DNA from: Staphylococcus chromogenes
GTDB taxonomy: Bacteria > Bacillota > Bacilli > Staphylococcales > Staphylococcaceae
DNA: 64,000 nt
Direction: 5' to 3'
Assembly: GCF_029024625.1 (NCBI RefSeq)
Contig: NZ_CP118953.1
Location: 930,001-994,000 of the forward strand
Shown here: positions 16,635-27,224 of the stretch, in pieces
How the letters are laid out: each line of letters starts with the position of its first letter
Numbering within the stretch: position 1 is the stretch's first letter
Program-made: the position numbers and the translations under genes
Notes under the pieces: model-generated
Database searches by the model: none
Told to the model about the DNA's origin: nothing
Seen by the model: only the letters and a program-made list of their open reading frames with translations

Positions 16635-18044
16635 ATGAAACATTGGCTTGAAATACGTGCAACCGAACAGCCTGATTTTATTGCGATAGAAACAGATGAA
16701 TCGCAAATGACTTTTAAAGAATTATATGCACATTCAGTAGAGTTCGGGAAAAAATTAAAATCTTTAAATGTGCCACGTTTAGGATTTTACGTTAACAATA
16801 CGATTGAAGCTATCATTGCTGTGCATGCCGCATGGCTTTACGGCATAGAAGTAGTGATGATTAATCACAGATTAACGTCAAATGAAATCATCAAACAATT
16901 AGACTCTGTCAATGTGCGCGATGTGATTACTACAAAACCGATAGAACTATCCGAATCGATAAATGTCTATTTATATCATGAAGTTCAATCAATATGTAAT
17001 TCCGAGCCCACTGCTTTTGCAGATTTTAACATCCAAAATATTGCTTCTATAATGTTTACTTCTGGCACTACGGGTCCTCAAAAAGCTGTGCCACAACGTT
17101 TTAAAAATCATTTGGCAAGTGCAAAAGAATGCAAGGCTACATTAGGATTTTCCTCAGAATCTAAGTGGCTCACTGTTTTGCCAATTTATCATATTTCAGG
17201 TCTTAGTATCATTATTAGAAGTGCTATATATGGTTTTACTGTTTATTTAAAAGAAAAATTTGACGTTGTGGAGACCCTTGAATGTATCAAATCGAAACAG
17301 TTAACGCATGTTTCATTAGTCCCCCAAACTTTGATTAGACTCATGAATGGTGGGTTAGATCAACCGTATACTTTAGAAAAAATCTTGCTAGGCGGGGCGA
17401 AACTAGACGAAACGATGATTCAGAGCGCATTAGAACGTGAACTTCCGATTTATAATTCTTTTGGCATGACAGAAACTTGCTCCCAATTTTTAACTGCTTC
17501 TCCTAAGATGCTTAAAACGCATCCCAATACAGTCGGAGTGGTAGGACCTTCACAAGAAATTAAAATCAGTCAGCCCAATGCTCAAGGACATGGCATACTA
17601 TGTGTTAAAGGACAAAATGTGATGGAGGGCTATCTTTATCCAAGTGAAGTGAATTCGCAAGCTTTTGATGATGAAGGCTTTTTTAATACGGGAGACATCG
17701 CAAGTGTCAATGATGGCTATGTAACGATTTATGATCGTAGAAAAGATTTAATTATTAGTGGCGGAGAAAATATTTATCCGTTCGAAATTGAGGCTTTAAC
17801 AAAAACATTTCATGGCGTTGAAGATGCGATGTGTGTGGGCATTCCCGACGACACTTGGGGTGAACGACCGATTCTTTATGTAGTTAGTTCCATAGGGGAA
17901 AAAGTGATTACAGGTCTACAAGAATTGTTAAATGAACGCTTAGCAAAATACAAACATCCTAAAGTGATATATTTAGTAGAAACTTTACCATATACAAGTA
18001 CTGGTAAATTACAAAGACAGGTTTTAAATGAGGGACATTTATGA
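16635..18044 (+). CDS. menE: o-Succinylbenzoate-CoA ligase
   Basis: A 469-residue acyl-CoA synthetase of the AMP-forming superfamily that activates o-succinylbenzoate in menaquinone synthesis. The motif TSGTTGPQKA, the NSFGMTETC loop, the NTGDI segment and the C-terminal hinge DRRKDLIISGGENIYP with the late lysine (STGKLQR) are all present. The start is ATG 16635 with TTGGAGG 7 nt upstream; the longer upstream frame is not supported. It overlaps menC by 4 bp. Confidence 0.95.
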   Translation: MKHWLEIRATEQPDFIAIETDESQMTFKELYAHSVEFGKKLKSLNVPRLGFYVNNTIEAIIAVHAAWLYGIEVVMINHRLTSNEIIKQLDSVNVRDVITTKPIELSESINVYLYHEVQSICNSEPTAFADFNIQNIASIMFTSGTTGPQKAVPQRFKNHLASAKECKATLGFSSESKWLTVLPIYHISGLSIIIRSAIYGFTVYLKEKFDVVETLECIKSKQLTHVSLVPQTLIRLMNGGLDQPYTLEKILLGGAKLDETMIQSALERELPIYNSFGMTETCSQFLTASPKMLKTHPNTVGVVGPSQEIKISQPNAQGHGILCVKGQNVMEGYLYPSEVNSQAFDDEGFFNTGDIASVNDGYVTIYDRRKDLIISGGENIYPFEIEALTKTFHGVEDAMCVGIPDDTWGERPILYVVSSIGEKVITGLQELLNERLAKYKHPKVIYLVETLPYTSTGKLQRQVLNEGHL

Positions 18045-19030
18045 TTATAAAAGATGTCAATTTTTATATTTTTGAACCTTGTTTTAAACAAATGATTCAA
18101 ACTCCAAAAGTGACAATGACCCACCGTAAAACACTGATTATCGGACTTGTAGATAACACGGGTAAAGAATGGTTTGGAGAATCTAATGTTTTTGATTCAG
18201 ATTGGTATTACGAAGAAACCATTGATTCTGTAAAAAGAGATATTTTAAATTGGTTTACCCAAACGAAGGGGCAACCGTTACATTCCTTTGACCAATTGGT
18301 TGAAAGTTTAAATCTTCTCAACGAGGCACCAGCAGCTAGAGCAACTGTGATGATGGCGTTATATCCGAATTTTCATACGTTATCTTATTTTCAAATTGCG
18401 CCCATACAAACGATTAATGGAGATTTTAATGATAGAATTGTGCAATTAGATCACGTCGCACGTCTAAAACTAAAGTGGTCATCACATATTTTAGAACAAG
18501 TTCAAATAATACGACTTATGTATCCTGATATGCCAATTAGTATTGACGCAAACCAAACGTTATCTGCATCGGATGTACCGACTTTAAAACAATTAACTAA
18601 AGCACAGATTTCTTATATAGAGGAACCTTTTCATACGAATGAATTATTAAAAAAGGCGGACGTGTTACCACCTATTGCTATTGATGAACAAGCCACTTCT
18701 ATACAGGCTATTTCTCAACTTCGTAAGTCTTATCCTATCTCTGTTGTTGTGATAAAACCATTTCGCCTAGGTGGAATTGATCGGACGCTAGAGTTAATCC
18801 ATCAATTGCAAAAAGAGGGTGTCAAAATTGTTATAGGAGGCATGTATGAAGCTGCATTAAGTCGATATTATACAGCGTGGCTCAGTCAACAAGGAGACTA
18901 CGCAGGGGATGTGACACCACATGGTTACTATTTTGACGTTGACTTGTGTGCAACATCAGGTCAACTTAGGGACGGACAATTATATTTTCAGCCCCCAACG
19001 GTTGACCGTCGTTGTTTAAAGCCTTTTTAA
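18041..19030 (+). CDS. menC: o-Succinylbenzoate synthase
   Basis: A 329-residue enolase-superfamily enzyme that dehydrates SHCHC to o-succinylbenzoate, the step before MenE. It has the KxK motif (LKLKWS), metal ligands in SIDANQ, YIEEPF and AIDEQ, and the second lysine in [10 protein letters not shown]. The ATGA overlap with menE indicates translational coupling. Its 3' end overlaps that of the convergent yidD by 4 bp. Confidence 0.95.
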   Translation: MIIKDVNFYIFEPCFKQMIQTPKVTMTHRKTLIIGLVDNTGKEWFGESNVFDSDWYYEETIDSVKRDILNWFTQTKGQPLHSFDQLVESLNLLNEAPAARATVMMALYPNFHTLSYFQIAPIQTINGDFNDRIVQLDHVARLKLKWSSHILEQVQIIRLMYPDMPISIDANQTLSASDVPTLKQLTKAQISYIEEPFHTNELLKKADVLPPIAIDEQATSIQAISQLRKSYPISVVVIKPFRLGGIDRTLELIHQLQKEGVKIVIGGMYEAALSRYYTAWLSQQGDYAGDVTPHGYYFDVDLCATSGQLRDGQLYFQPPTVDRRCLKPF

Positions 19031-19257
19031 TGTTTGTTTTCTTTTTTTAAAGGTACAGGATCAAAGCCCCCTTTATGGAGTGGATGACATTTTGAGATTC
19101 TTTTGATTCCAAGCCATGTTCCTTTGATTGCGCCATGAACTTGGATGGCCTCGATTGTATAATTGGAACATGTTGGGTAAAATCTGCAAGATGGGGGCGT
19201 AAGAGGGGATATAAATTTTTGATAAAACCGTATAGGTGCAATGAAGAGTCGTTTCAA
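19027..19257 (-). CDS. yidD: Membrane protein insertion efficiency factor YidD
   Basis: A 76-residue protein with the complete YidD pattern: [20 protein letters not shown] and the [12 protein letters not shown] end. It is thought to help YidC-dependent membrane insertion. AAGGAGG precedes ATG 19257. It is convergent with menC and divergent from the NUDIX gene, a common arrangement in staphylococci. Confidence 0.95.
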   Translation of the reverse strand: MKRLFIAPIRFYQKFISPLTPPSCRFYPTCSNYTIEAIQVHGAIKGTWLGIKRISKCHPLHKGGFDPVPLKKENKH

Positions 19258-19319
19258 AGTTGAAACCTCCTTTTTTGTATTGATTTTATTTTAACATAAT
19301 GAGTAAAGGGGAATGGCAT

Positions 19320-19784
19320 TTGGAGTTTATTGATCAGAAGAACCAACATATTACTTTACGTTTTTGTGGCCCAAATGATGAACGAACAGGGGATCATGTC
19401 TTAGGACTGACACGATTCAACCAACAATGGTTATTTACAAAACATCGTCGTCGGGGCATTGAATTTCCAGGAGGTAAACGCGAGCAAGGTGAGTCGAGTG
19501 AAATCGCATTGGCCCGTGAAATCTATGAAGAGACAGGAGGACAATTGGAAGCGGCTTACTACATCGCGCAATATACTGTGTCAAATGAAGTACGGACGTT
19601 TTCTAAAGATGTCTTTGTCTGTTTTATTCATTCGATAGATTCTAAAAATGATTATTTTGAAACTGATGGACCAATTTGTTTTGAGACCCTTGATGATATT
19701 CCTGATATAAATAAAAGCTTTTTGTTAGAAGATCCAGCCATATTGAAATGTGTTGAAAGGATGGGTGAGCTTGGATTTTATTAA
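19320..19784 (+). CDS. ytkD: NUDIX hydrolase, YtkD-like
   Basis: A 154-residue NUDIX protein. The NUDIX box reads GGKREQGESSEIALAREIYE with EETGG continuing it. B. subtilis YtkD hydrolyses 8-oxo-dGTP and other NTPs. I chose TTG 19320 because AAAGGGG precedes it at good spacing and the N-terminus then lines up with YtkD; an in-frame ATG at 19299 is the alternative. It overlaps the next gene. Confidence 0.82.
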   Translation: MEFIDQKNQHITLRFCGPNDERTGDHVLGLTRFNQQWLFTKHRRRGIEFPGGKREQGESSEIALAREIYEETGGQLEAAYYIAQYTVSNEVRTFSKDVFVCFIHSIDSKNDYFETDGPICFETLDDIPDINKSFLLEDPAILKCVERMGELGFY

Positions 19785-20556
19785 TCGTAAACGGATGCCA
19801 TCACAACTACAAACACACCGTGTCGAAGAATTAACGTATGCGGTCGAAGGTCTTCATGTCAAAGGGTTAAGTTTAATCCCATTTCAACCTGTACGACGCA
19901 TTATTGTTTATTTACGTGGAGGAAAAGGTCAAGTCGGACGCGTGAGACTTGCGCGTCTCTTACAATTTATTGATAATCATACGCTAGTATTTGCCCCGTA
20001 TTATCGAGGGAATAACGGGAGTGAGGGACAAGATGATTTTGCGGGAGAAGATTTGAAGGATGTGACAGTAGCTATTCAAATTTTAAAAGCGCAATTCCCA
20101 GAAGCTCATCTTCATTTGATAGGATTTTCAAGAGGCGGGATTCAAGGTCTTTTAACATTTCAAGATGCACAAGTAGATAGCTATATTATCTGGGGTGGAG
20201 TGAGTGACTTACATTTAATGTATGAAGAACGTGTCGATTTGAGAGGGATGTTACGACGAATGGTGGGTCATCCTAAAAAGGCGCTGCAAGCTTATGAAAA
20301 GCGTGATGCGATGAAACATATTGGCAAAAGCGCGCCCCCCATTTTAATTATTCACGGAGGCAAAGATGTGCAAGTGGGGATTCATCAAGCTTATACTTTA
20401 GAAGCCCATCTAAAAAAAGTTGGAGCTACATTTGAGGCTTTTTACCAACTTGATGAAGGACATGTTCCGCGGCCAAATGCGATGTGTCAAGTACTAAAAG
20501 TGATTCAACAATGGATGGAAAATATTGAATTCCATAAAACAAATAAAAAGCTGTGA
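19771..20556 (+). CDS. Alpha/beta hydrolase (prolyl-oligopeptidase-like)
   Basis: A 261-residue hydrolase. The nucleophile elbow GFSRGG and later Asp (GGKDVQVG) and His (DEGHVPR) supply a full triad. A TTG at 19771 (AAAGGA, 9-nt spacing) gives the most natural N-terminus, MDFINRKRMPS. GTG starts at 19750 or 19765 are possible. It overlaps ytkD by 14 bp, so the two are coupled. The substrate is unknown, probably a peptide or ester. The stop codon lies within the terminator stem. Confidence 0.8.
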   Translation: MDFINRKRMPSQLQTHRVEELTYAVEGLHVKGLSLIPFQPVRRIIVYLRGGKGQVGRVRLARLLQFIDNHTLVFAPYYRGNNGSEGQDDFAGEDLKDVTVAIQILKAQFPEAHLHLIGFSRGGIQGLLTFQDAQVDSYIIWGGVSDLHLMYEERVDLRGMLRRMVGHPKKALQAYEKRDAMKHIGKSAPPILIIHGGKDVQVGIHQAYTLEAHLKKVGATFEAFYQLDEGHVPRPNAMCQVLKVIQQWMENIEFHKTNKKL

Positions 20557-20587
20557 AGTGTCTATAATAGACGCATTCACAGCTTTA
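20546..20587. terminator. Bidirectional terminator between convergent genes
   Basis: AAAGCTGTGAA pairs with TTCACAGCTTT around a 20-nt loop, with A and T runs outside. It serves the rightward hydrolase gene and leftward pckA. Confidence 0.8.
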
Positions 20588-20590
20588 TTA

Positions 20591-22171
20591 TTACCCTTTA
20601 AATCCACCTGATTTTTCAAGATGTTCAGTTTCTGGACCAAACTTTTTGAAATTGTCTTTAAATCTTGCCACTAAGTCTCTGGCTTGTTTGTCATAGGCTT
20701 CTTTATTTGTCCAAGCGTTGATAGGTTGTAAAATTGTTGTAGGAACATCCTCAACCGTCTTAGGAATACTTAAGCCAAAGATGTGATCTTCTTCAAACTC
20801 TGAATTTTTAAGTTTTCCACTGATTGCATCATTAACCATTTTTCGTGTATGACGAAGTTCAATACGATTGCCTTCACCATATTTTCCACCAGTCCAGCCT
20901 GTATTCACTAAATATACATCTACATCATGCTTGTCGATTAAACGACCTAATAAGTCGGCATAGACTTTGGCATTTAATGGTAAGAATGGGGCACCAAAGC
21001 AAGTTGAAAATGAAGGTTGTGGTTCCGTAATACCACGCTCAGTACCAGCAAGTTTAGATGTGAAACCACTTAAGAAGTGATACATCGCTTGATCTTTCGA
21101 TAATTTTGAAATTGGAGGTAAGACACCAAAAGCATCTGCTGTTAAAAAGATAATTGTGTTAGGATGTGATGCTTTTGAAGGTACGACAATATTATCGATA
21201 TGATGAATAGGGTAGGCAGCACGTGTGTTTTCTGTTAATTTGTTATCATCAAAATCGACATAACCATGCGCATCGACAACACAGTTTTCTAAAACAGTAC
21301 CGTAACGAATGGCATTAAAAATTTGTGGTTCTTTTTCTTCTGAAAGATGAATTGCTTTTGCGTAACAACCGCCTTCAATGTTGAAAACACCATTTTCATT
21401 CCAACCGTGTTCATCATCACCGATTAATTTACGATTAGGGTCAGCTGATAATGTGGTTTTCCCTGTACCAGATAAACCGAAGAATAGGGCGACATCCCCT
21501 TTATGGCCTACATTAGCAGAGCAATGCATACTCATAATATCCTGTTCAGGTAATAAGTAGTTCATGACAGAGAAGATTGATTTCTTCATTTCGCCTGCAT
21601 ACTCAGTGCCACCAATTAAAACAGTTTTGTGCTTAAATGAAATAATTACGAATGTTTCAGAACGTGTGCCATCTTTTTCTGGGTTGGCTTTAAAAGTAGG
21701 TGCTGAAATGATTGTGAAGTCTGCTTTTATCTTAGAGGCTTCTTCTTTTGAGCTAGGCTTAATAAATAAGTTTTGTGCAAATAGATTATGCCAAGCAAAT
21801 TCGTTCACAACAGTAAGGTCAAGTTGGGAATCTTTATCGCTCCCTGCATAGCCATTGAAAACAAAAACTTCTTCTTTTTGATCTAAATATTCGATAACCT
21901 GATAGTATAAGTTTAAAAACTTTTCTTCAGAGATAGGTTGGTTAATTGGACCCCAATCAATATCATCTTTCACTTGAGGGTTATCTACAATATATTTATC
22001 TTTAGGAGAACGACCCGTATACTCTCCAGTTTTAGCATTAATAGCGCCAAGTTCAGTCAATTCAGCTTCTTCTCGTTTTAAAATTTTATTGTAGAGTTCT
22101 GTCGTTGTTAATTGAAAGTGAGATGAAGGCTTGTGAATTAAAGCATCAATTGCTTGTGTGTCAAATGACAT
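20591..22171 (-). CDS. pckA: Phosphoenolpyruvate carboxykinase (ATP)
   Basis: A 526-residue ATP-dependent PEPCK that converts oxaloacetate to PEP in gluconeogenesis. The kinase-1a P-loop GLSGTGKT is at residues 232-239, with IGDDEHGW and the FGAPFLPL segment following. ATG 22171 follows GGAGG; an in-frame TTG five codons earlier overlaps that site. It is divergent from metK across a 432-bp gap that holds the SAM riboswitch. Confidence 0.97.
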   Translation of the reverse strand: MSFDTQAIDALIHKPSSHFQLTTTELYNKILKREEAELTELGAINAKTGEYTGRSPKDKYIVDNPQVKDDIDWGPINQPISEEKFLNLYYQVIEYLDQKEEVFVFNGYAGSDKDSQLDLTVVNEFAWHNLFAQNLFIKPSSKEEASKIKADFTIISAPTFKANPEKDGTRSETFVIISFKHKTVLIGGTEYAGEMKKSIFSVMNYLLPEQDIMSMHCSANVGHKGDVALFFGLSGTGKTTLSADPNRKLIGDDEHGWNENGVFNIEGGCYAKAIHLSEEKEPQIFNAIRYGTVLENCVVDAHGYVDFDDNKLTENTRAAYPIHHIDNIVVPSKASHPNTIIFLTADAFGVLPPISKLSKDQAMYHFLSGFTSKLAGTERGITEPQPSFSTCFGAPFLPLNAKVYADLLGRLIDKHDVDVYLVNTGWTGGKYGEGNRIELRHTRKMVNDAISGKLKNSEFEEDHIFGLSIPKTVEDVPTTILQPINAWTNKEAYDKQARDLVARFKDNFKKFGPETEHLEKSGGFKG

Positions 22172-22384
22172 GAATAATCCCTCCAATAGTTATTTCGGTA
22201 ATGTAAGCCTTTACAATTCAAGAGTATAACACATTGATTTCATTATCCCTACCAAATTTAGGTAATTTATTAAGAAAAATAGAAAAATAAATAGATTGAG
22301 ATATCGCTGATATATTTGAGTAACATAAGCTGTGGTGGAATTGACACTAAACATAAATTTATGTAATATAGTGCTTAACGGATT

Positions 22385-22549
22385 CTCTTATCCTGAGTGG
22401 TGGAGGGACATGGACCCAATGAAACCCAGCAACCTCTTCTTAATGAAGAAAGGTGCCAAACCGTTTGCGGACAAATATTGTCTGAACGATAAGAGCGAAT
22501 GGACGTTTAGAGCCTTCTCTCTATTTTATAGTGTGAAGGCTCTTTTTTG
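22385..22549 (+). promoter_or_regulatory. SAM-I riboswitch (S-box) with terminator, controlling metK
   Basis: P1 is CTCTTATC (22385-22392) with GATAAGAG (22488-22495). The conserved core is present: GAGTGGTGGAGGGACATGG, ATGAAACCCAGCAACC and AGGTGCCAAA. A terminator follows at 22509-22548 (AGAGCCTTC/GAAGGCTCT plus T's). With SAM bound, transcription should stop before metK, giving feedback control. Family-level knowledge places it upstream of SAM synthetase in Firmicutes. Confidence 0.95.
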
Positions 22550-22603
22550 TTGGCTCAGTTAGAGAGAGAACTTCGTAATTATTAAAAATCAAAGGAGCTT
22601 ATT

Positions 22604-23803
22604 ATGACGTACAATAGACGATTATTTACATCAGAGTCGGTCACAGAAGGCCACCCCGATAAAATTGCAGATCAAATTTCTGATGCAATTTTAGATGAAA
22701 TTTTAAAAGGTGATCAAAATGCCCGAGTAGCTTGTGAAACTACTGTAACGACAGGTATGGCTTTAATAGCTGGAGAAATTTCAACTTCAACTTATGTTGA
22801 TATTCCTAAAGTTGTGAGAGAAACAGTGAAGCAAATCGGTTATACACGAGCAAAATATGGCTACGACTACAAAACGATGTCCGTATTAACTGCAATTGAT
22901 GAACAATCTCCTGATATTGCACAAGGCGTAGACCGCGCGTTAGAATATCGTGATAATGAAAGTGATGAAGCATTAAATATTGGTGCGGGAGACCAAGGTT
23001 TAATGTTTGGCTACGCTACTGATGAAACAGATACGTATATGCCGTTGCCAATTGATTTATCACACAAATTATCAAAACGCTTAACAGAAGTGCGTAAAAA
23101 CGGCACATTAGAATATTTAAGACCAGATGGAAAAGTACAAGTAACGGTAGAATATGATTCGAATAACCAACCTCAACGCATTGATACCATCGTCATTTCA
23201 ACACAACATCACGAAGAAGTCGAATTAGAAAAAATACAAGAAGACCTTAAAGAACATGTGATATATCAAACAGTTCCAAAAGAATTAATAGATGAAGAGA
23301 CAAAGTTCTTTATTAATCCAACTGGTCGATTTGTGATCGGGGGACCTCAAGGTGATGCAGGTCTCACTGGACGCAAAATAATCGTAGATACGTATGGCGG
23401 CTATGCCCGTCATGGAGGAGGTGCTTTCTCAGGAAAGGATCCAACAAAAGTTGACCGCTCAGCCGCTTATGCCGCTCGCTATGTTGCGAAAAATATTGTG
23501 GCTGCAGGTTTGGCTAAAAAGTGTGAAGTTCAAATCGCTTATGCTATTGGAGTTGCGCAACCAGTCTCCATATCAATAGATTCTTTTGGCACAGGCAAAG
23601 TTTCAGAAGATATTCTTATTGAGGCAGTTCGACAAAACTTTGATTTAAGACCTGCAGGTATTATTAAAATGCTAGATTTACAACGTCCTATCTATAAACA
23701 AACCGCAGCTTATGGTCATTTTGGACGAAATGATATTGACGTACCTTGGGAAAAAACAGACAAAACAGAGATTTTAAAAGAAGCGGTCGCTTCAGAGAAA
23801 TAA
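22604..23803 (+). CDS. metK: S-adenosylmethionine synthetase
   Basis: A 399-residue enzyme that makes SAM from methionine and ATP. Motifs include [15 protein letters not shown] near the N-terminus, [12 protein letters not shown], and [26 protein letters not shown] precedes the ATG. It is controlled by the SAM riboswitch just upstream. Length and all motifs are standard. Confidence 0.98.
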   Translation: MTYNRRLFTSESVTEGHPDKIADQISDAILDEILKGDQNARVACETTVTTGMALIAGEISTSTYVDIPKVVRETVKQIGYTRAKYGYDYKTMSVLTAIDEQSPDIAQGVDRALEYRDNESDEALNIGAGDQGLMFGYATDETDTYMPLPIDLSHKLSKRLTEVRKNGTLEYLRPDGKVQVTVEYDSNNQPQRIDTIVISTQHHEEVELEKIQEDLKEHVIYQTVPKELIDEETKFFINPTGRFVIGGPQGDAGLTGRKIIVDTYGGYARHGGGAFSGKDPTKVDRSAAYAARYVAKNIVAAGLAKKCEVQIAYAIGVAQPVSISIDSFGTGKVSEDILIEAVRQNFDLRPAGIIKMLDLQRPIYKQTAAYGHFGRNDIDVPWEKTDKTEILKEAVASEK

Positions 23804-23892
23804 TGTTTTTTCTATAAAGACTCGCGATTTGATGTGCTTTTTTATATAATGTATATATTAAAGTAAATGTAGAAAAAGGTAGGTAATTGTTA

Positions 23893-24801
23893 ATGTCTCA
23901 ATTAGATCCAATTCAGATTGGGTTGATCGCTGTGAGTGTACTAGCACTTTTATTTTTAGTTTTATTTTTGTTTGCCTTGCGTAGCAAAAAAAAGGCTAAA
24001 GAAACGTACGCGAATCAGTATCAATCCAGAGAAACAAAATTAAACAATGAGCATAAAGAAGCGTTAGAAAAGGCGCGCATCGAAAAGAAAAAATCAGATA
24101 CGCGTCATAAAGAGGAATATGACACGATGGTTTCCTCAAAAAACCGTGAAATTGATGCTTTAAAATTATTTTCTAAAAATGATAGTGAGTACATTACAGA
24201 TATGAGATTGCTAGGCATACGTGAGCGATTGGTAAAAGAAAAGCGAATTCGTCCTGAAGATATGCATATCATGGCTAATATCTTTATGCCTACAAATGAT
24301 TTGGAAGAGATTACGCGCATTAGTCACCTTGTACTTACAAGAACAGGTTTATATATTATTGATTCAGAATTACTAAAAGGTCATGTTTATCAAGGTGTGA
24401 GTCAAAACCAATTTAGAGAAAATCCAATGATGGAACATGTTTTCAAAACATTACATTTAGATGGTCAAACGCCACAAACCATCGTGCTTGATCAAAAAGA
24501 AGATCAACAAAAACTTACGGTTATTGATTACACAAAGCATCTTGATTCAGTAGAAAAACTAGCAACGACGTTACAACAAAAACTTAACCTTAAATATGCA
24601 CCGACCCCTATCTTATACTTTAATCCAAGACATGAAGGGGATATTACGATTTCTAATTATGCCCCACAAAGTGGAACAAAGGTGTTAGTAGGGCCTGCGC
24701 AACTTGACGAATTTTTTAACAAATTTGTTTTCCATGGTAGAATTCAATATGATGTGAATGATCTTCAAGCGATTATGGATGAAATTGAAGCGTTCAATTA
24801 A
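23893..24801 (+). CDS. Membrane-anchored coiled-coil protein, NERD-like
   Basis: A 302-residue protein. One N-terminal transmembrane helix (about 8-30) is followed by a highly charged coiled coil (about 32-85) and a C-terminal globular domain. The segment SHLVLTRTGLYIIDSELLKG resembles the start of a NERD nuclease-related domain, but the catalytic pattern is not clear. ATG 23893 has AGGTAGG upstream. Conserved beside metK in staphylococci as far as I recall; function unknown. Confidence 0.7.
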   Translation: MSQLDPIQIGLIAVSVLALLFLVLFLFALRSKKKAKETYANQYQSRETKLNNEHKEALEKARIEKKKSDTRHKEEYDTMVSSKNREIDALKLFSKNDSEYITDMRLLGIRERLVKEKRIRPEDMHIMANIFMPTNDLEEITRISHLVLTRTGLYIIDSELLKGHVYQGVSQNQFRENPMMEHVFKTLHLDGQTPQTIVLDQKEDQQKLTVIDYTKHLDSVEKLATTLQQKLNLKYAPTPILYFNPRHEGDITISNYAPQSGTKVLVGPAQLDEFFNKFVFHGRIQYDVNDLQAIMDEIEAFN

Positions 24802-24823
24802 TTGTATATCAATTATTTTAGAG

Positions 24824-24863
24824 AAAGTGGATTTCACGCCTAAGGGTGGGGTCCACTTTTTTT
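24824..24863 (+). terminator. Terminator after the coiled-coil protein gene
   Basis: AAAGTGGA (24824-24831) pairs with TCCACTTT (24852-24859) and is followed by further T's; the loop is about 20 nt. Confidence 0.75.
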
Positions 24864-25050
24864 GATTTTGGAGCATGTAAGTAAACATGTCATCATTTAT
24901 TCATTCGGTTTCATTAATGTAACGAGCGAAAGGAGAAGATGTTAATCATTGTGTTTTTATATGGATAATTTGTAGCGTAAAAACATATTATTTTACGATG
25001 AAGATTCCACTCGGGTATGATTAAAGTGAACAAGAAAGGATGAGTGCGAT

Positions 25051-25887
25051 ATGCAATACGTTAAATTTTATAATGATCATCAAATGCCTCAAGTAGGTCT
25101 AGGTGTTTTTAGAGTGAAAAATGATGATACAGCAAAAGAAGCGGTCAAACATGCTATTTTAAATGGTTATAGAAGCATTGATACGGCAATGATTTATGAA
25201 AATGAAGAAAAAGTTGGTGAAGGTATTAGAGAAGCTTTAGAAGCCTCTCAACTTAAAAGAGAAGATTTATTTATAACATCTAAGTTATGGATGAGTGATT
25301 ATGGACGAGAAAATGTGGCAGAAGCTTATGAAACATCTCTGAAAAAACTTGGACTTGACTACTTAGATTTATATTTAGTACATTGGCCAGGCCAAGATGA
25401 AGATGTGATGATTGACACTTGGAAAGGTATGGAGGCATTATATAAAGAAGGAAAAGTTAAAAACGTAGGTGTTAGCAATTTTAATATTGAGCATTTAGAA
25501 CGATTACTTGCTGAGACTTCAATCAAACCTGTTATTAACCAAGTGGAGTTTCATCCATATTTAACACAAACAAAACTAAGAGCGTATCTCGAAGCGCAAC
25601 ACATTAAAATGGAATCCTGGTCTCCATTAATGAACGCCCAAATTTTAGATGATAACACAGTTCAAGAGGTTGCTAATGAAGTGAAGCGCACACCGGCACA
25701 AGTGATTATCCGTTGGAACATTCAACATGGTGTTGTAACCATTCCAAAATCAGTGACGCCAAACCGTATAGATGAAAATTTAAATGTATTTGACTTTGAA
25801 TTAAGCGAAGCACAAATGACACGCTTAGATCAATTAAATGAAGATCGTCGTATTGGACCTGATCCACTTACATTCAATGGTCAATAA
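25051..25887 (+). CDS. Aldo/keto reductase (YvgN-type)
   Basis: A 278-residue NADPH-dependent reductase with the full AKR tetrad: D44 and Y49 (SIDTAMIYENE), K78 (SKLW) and H111 (LVHWPG). The phosphate-binding IPKSVTP and RI segments follow. It resembles the methylglyoxal/glyoxal reductases of Bacillus (YvgN/YtbE). It is a single gene ended by its own terminator. Confidence 0.92.
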   Translation: MQYVKFYNDHQMPQVGLGVFRVKNDDTAKEAVKHAILNGYRSIDTAMIYENEEKVGEGIREALEASQLKREDLFITSKLWMSDYGRENVAEAYETSLKKLGLDYLDLYLVHWPGQDEDVMIDTWKGMEALYKEGKVKNVGVSNFNIEHLERLLAETSIKPVINQVEFHPYLTQTKLRAYLEAQHIKMESWSPLMNAQILDDNTVQEVANEVKRTPAQVIIRWNIQHGVVTIPKSVTPNRIDENLNVFDFELSEAQMTRLDQLNEDRRIGPDPLTFNGQ

Positions 25888-25912
25888 ATCTATTTAGAAC
25901 AAAAAAGTTAAA

Positions 25913-25965
25913 AAGAATCTCAGCATGTTTTCTATTACGTGAAAAACGCATGTTGAGATTCTTCT
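25913..25965 (+). terminator. Terminator after the aldo/keto reductase
   Basis: A 15-bp stem (25913-25927 with 25949-25963, core AATCTCAGCATG) with one G-U pair and T-rich tail. It also lies before the 3' end of the leftward crcB pair. Confidence 0.85.
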
Positions 25966-26018
25966 TTATAAAATACTATCATAAATTATTTAGACATTAT
26001 TTCATTAAAATACCTATT

Positions 26019-26393
26019 TTAATGAAATGAGTCAAATAAAACGAACGAGCACTGATAACCAATAAAAATAGCGATAAAACAACCTAAATATTGTATGACA
26101 AATAGCAAAATGAATGATTGCCAATGTCGATGTTGAATCATTTTAATAAGATCTAATTGTAAGGTTGAAAATGTGGTGAATCCTCCTAATATGCCTACAA
26201 AAACGAAAAAATATAATGCGTGGTGCTCTGTGAATAAAGGCGTCAAAAAGCCAAACATAAAGCAACCACTTATATTAATGATAAATGTAGATAATGGAAA
26301 GGAGTAGCGTCCTTGTGGAGGAATGAGTTCAGTGAGAAAAGCTCTTAAAGTGGCGCCAATGCCCCCGCCAATTAAAATAGCAATGAGTGTCAT
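26019..26393 (-). CDS. crcB: Fluoride channel CrcB/Fluc, second subunit
   Basis: A 124-residue membrane protein with four helices and the Fluc motifs GGGIGATLRAFL near the N-terminus and GFTTFSTLQLD in helix 3. Fluc channels export fluoride as dual-topology dimers. Staphylococci carry two genes in tandem that form heterodimers. It overlaps the upstream crcB by 4 bp. Confidence 0.93.
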   Translation of the reverse strand: MTLIAILIGGGIGATLRAFLTELIPPQGRYSFPLSTFIINISGCFMFGFLTPLFTEHHALYFFVFVGILGGFTTFSTLQLDLIKMIQHRHWQSFILLFVIQYLGCFIAIFIGYQCSFVLFDSFH

Positions 26394-26755
26394 GATAAAT
26401 CCGCTCCCAATTTATAACCGAAGCCACAACTAATTAATCCCATGCCACTACTGACTATAAAGTAAAACAAGCCTTCGAACCATGCCTCATTTTGAACAAT
26501 TGAATAGAGTTCAAATTGAAAAGTTGAGAATGTCGTTAAGGCTCCTAAAACCCCGGTTGTAACCGCTTTTTTTAACTGAGGATATCTTTTAAAAAGATGG
26601 AGTGCATATGTGCTTATAAGCCCCATAAAAAAAGCTCCGATAATATTGGCGAAAAAAGTGCCAACCGGTAGCTCATACCAAAAGGGGATTAAGGAACAAA
26701 AGTAACGCAGCAAAGCACCCAAAGCTCCACCTAAAAAAATAAAAAAGTACTGCAT
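26390..26755 (-). CDS. crcB: Fluoride channel CrcB/Fluc, first subunit
   Basis: A 121-residue four-helix Fluc subunit with GGALGALLRYF, GTFFANIIGAF and LTTFSTFQFE. The start is ATG 26755 after GTGGTGG; the 28-codon upstream frame extension is not supported. It is the second gene of a leftward three-gene operon: small membrane protein, crcB, crcB. I see no fluoride riboswitch upstream. Confidence 0.93.
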   Translation of the reverse strand: MQYFFIFLGGALGALLRYFCSLIPFWYELPVGTFFANIIGAFFMGLISTYALHLFKRYPQLKKAVTTGVLGALTTFSTFQFELYSIVQNEAWFEGLFYFIVSSGMGLISCGFGYKLGADLS

Positions 26756-26772
26756 ATTTCCACCACTTTCGC

Positions 26773-27075
26773 TTAGAAAATACCAAATGTAAATAGCGAT
26801 GTAATGATATGGAAAATAATCACAATTAATAAGAACCAAGGTAGGAGTTTAGAAGCTTTATGTATCCAACTCTTTGATTTAGGCAAATACTTAATAGACT
26901 TATCTGCAAAAATAATAGCAAGGATTAAAATGAGCGCATTAACAAAAATGCTAAATATAATGATTTTCACTACGGATTGAAAGTGTAAGTTTAATAAAGG
27001 ATTCATGGAGTTTAAATATAAGCTAATAAGTGTTAGCAATAAAGCTAAATAAAAGTATTTTTTGGATTTTGACAT
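26773..27075 (-). CDS. Small membrane protein heading the crcB operon
   Basis: A 100-residue protein with three hydrophobic helices (about 8-26, 32-58, 76-99) and a basic loop (KYLPKSKSWIHKASK). AAGGAGG precedes ATG 27075. It ends 17 bp before crcB and so is co-transcribed with the fluoride channel genes. The family is not recognised; the context suggests an ion- or membrane-related accessory, which is inference only. Confidence 0.7.
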   Translation of the reverse strand: MSKSKKYFYLALLLTLISLYLNSMNPLLNLHFQSVVKIIIFSIFVNALILILAIIFADKSIKYLPKSKSWIHKASKLLPWFLLIVIIFHIITSLFTFGIF

Positions 27076-27224
27076 ATGAATGCCTCCTTATCGTTACATA
27101 TCATATCATATTTTATTTCATTAAAGAAATGGATACTTTTGATAATTTGTAAGCGTAAATATAGCGTTAAGACTATAAAAAATGATATAACTTAAATATC
27201 TAATCTTACTTCTAGGAGGGCATT

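Noticed and set aside
22332..22562. 76-residue frame upstream of metK
   Set aside because: It covers the SAM riboswitch and its terminator.
24934..24972. Tiny frame (9 codons) with a perfect ribosome site before the aldo/keto reductase
   Set aside because: Too short to support as a gene; possibly a leader peptide, but nothing else supports it.
27076..27224. Fluoride riboswitch upstream of the crcB operon
   Set aside because: The conserved GGCGATGGTGTTCGCC-type core is not present in the leader.
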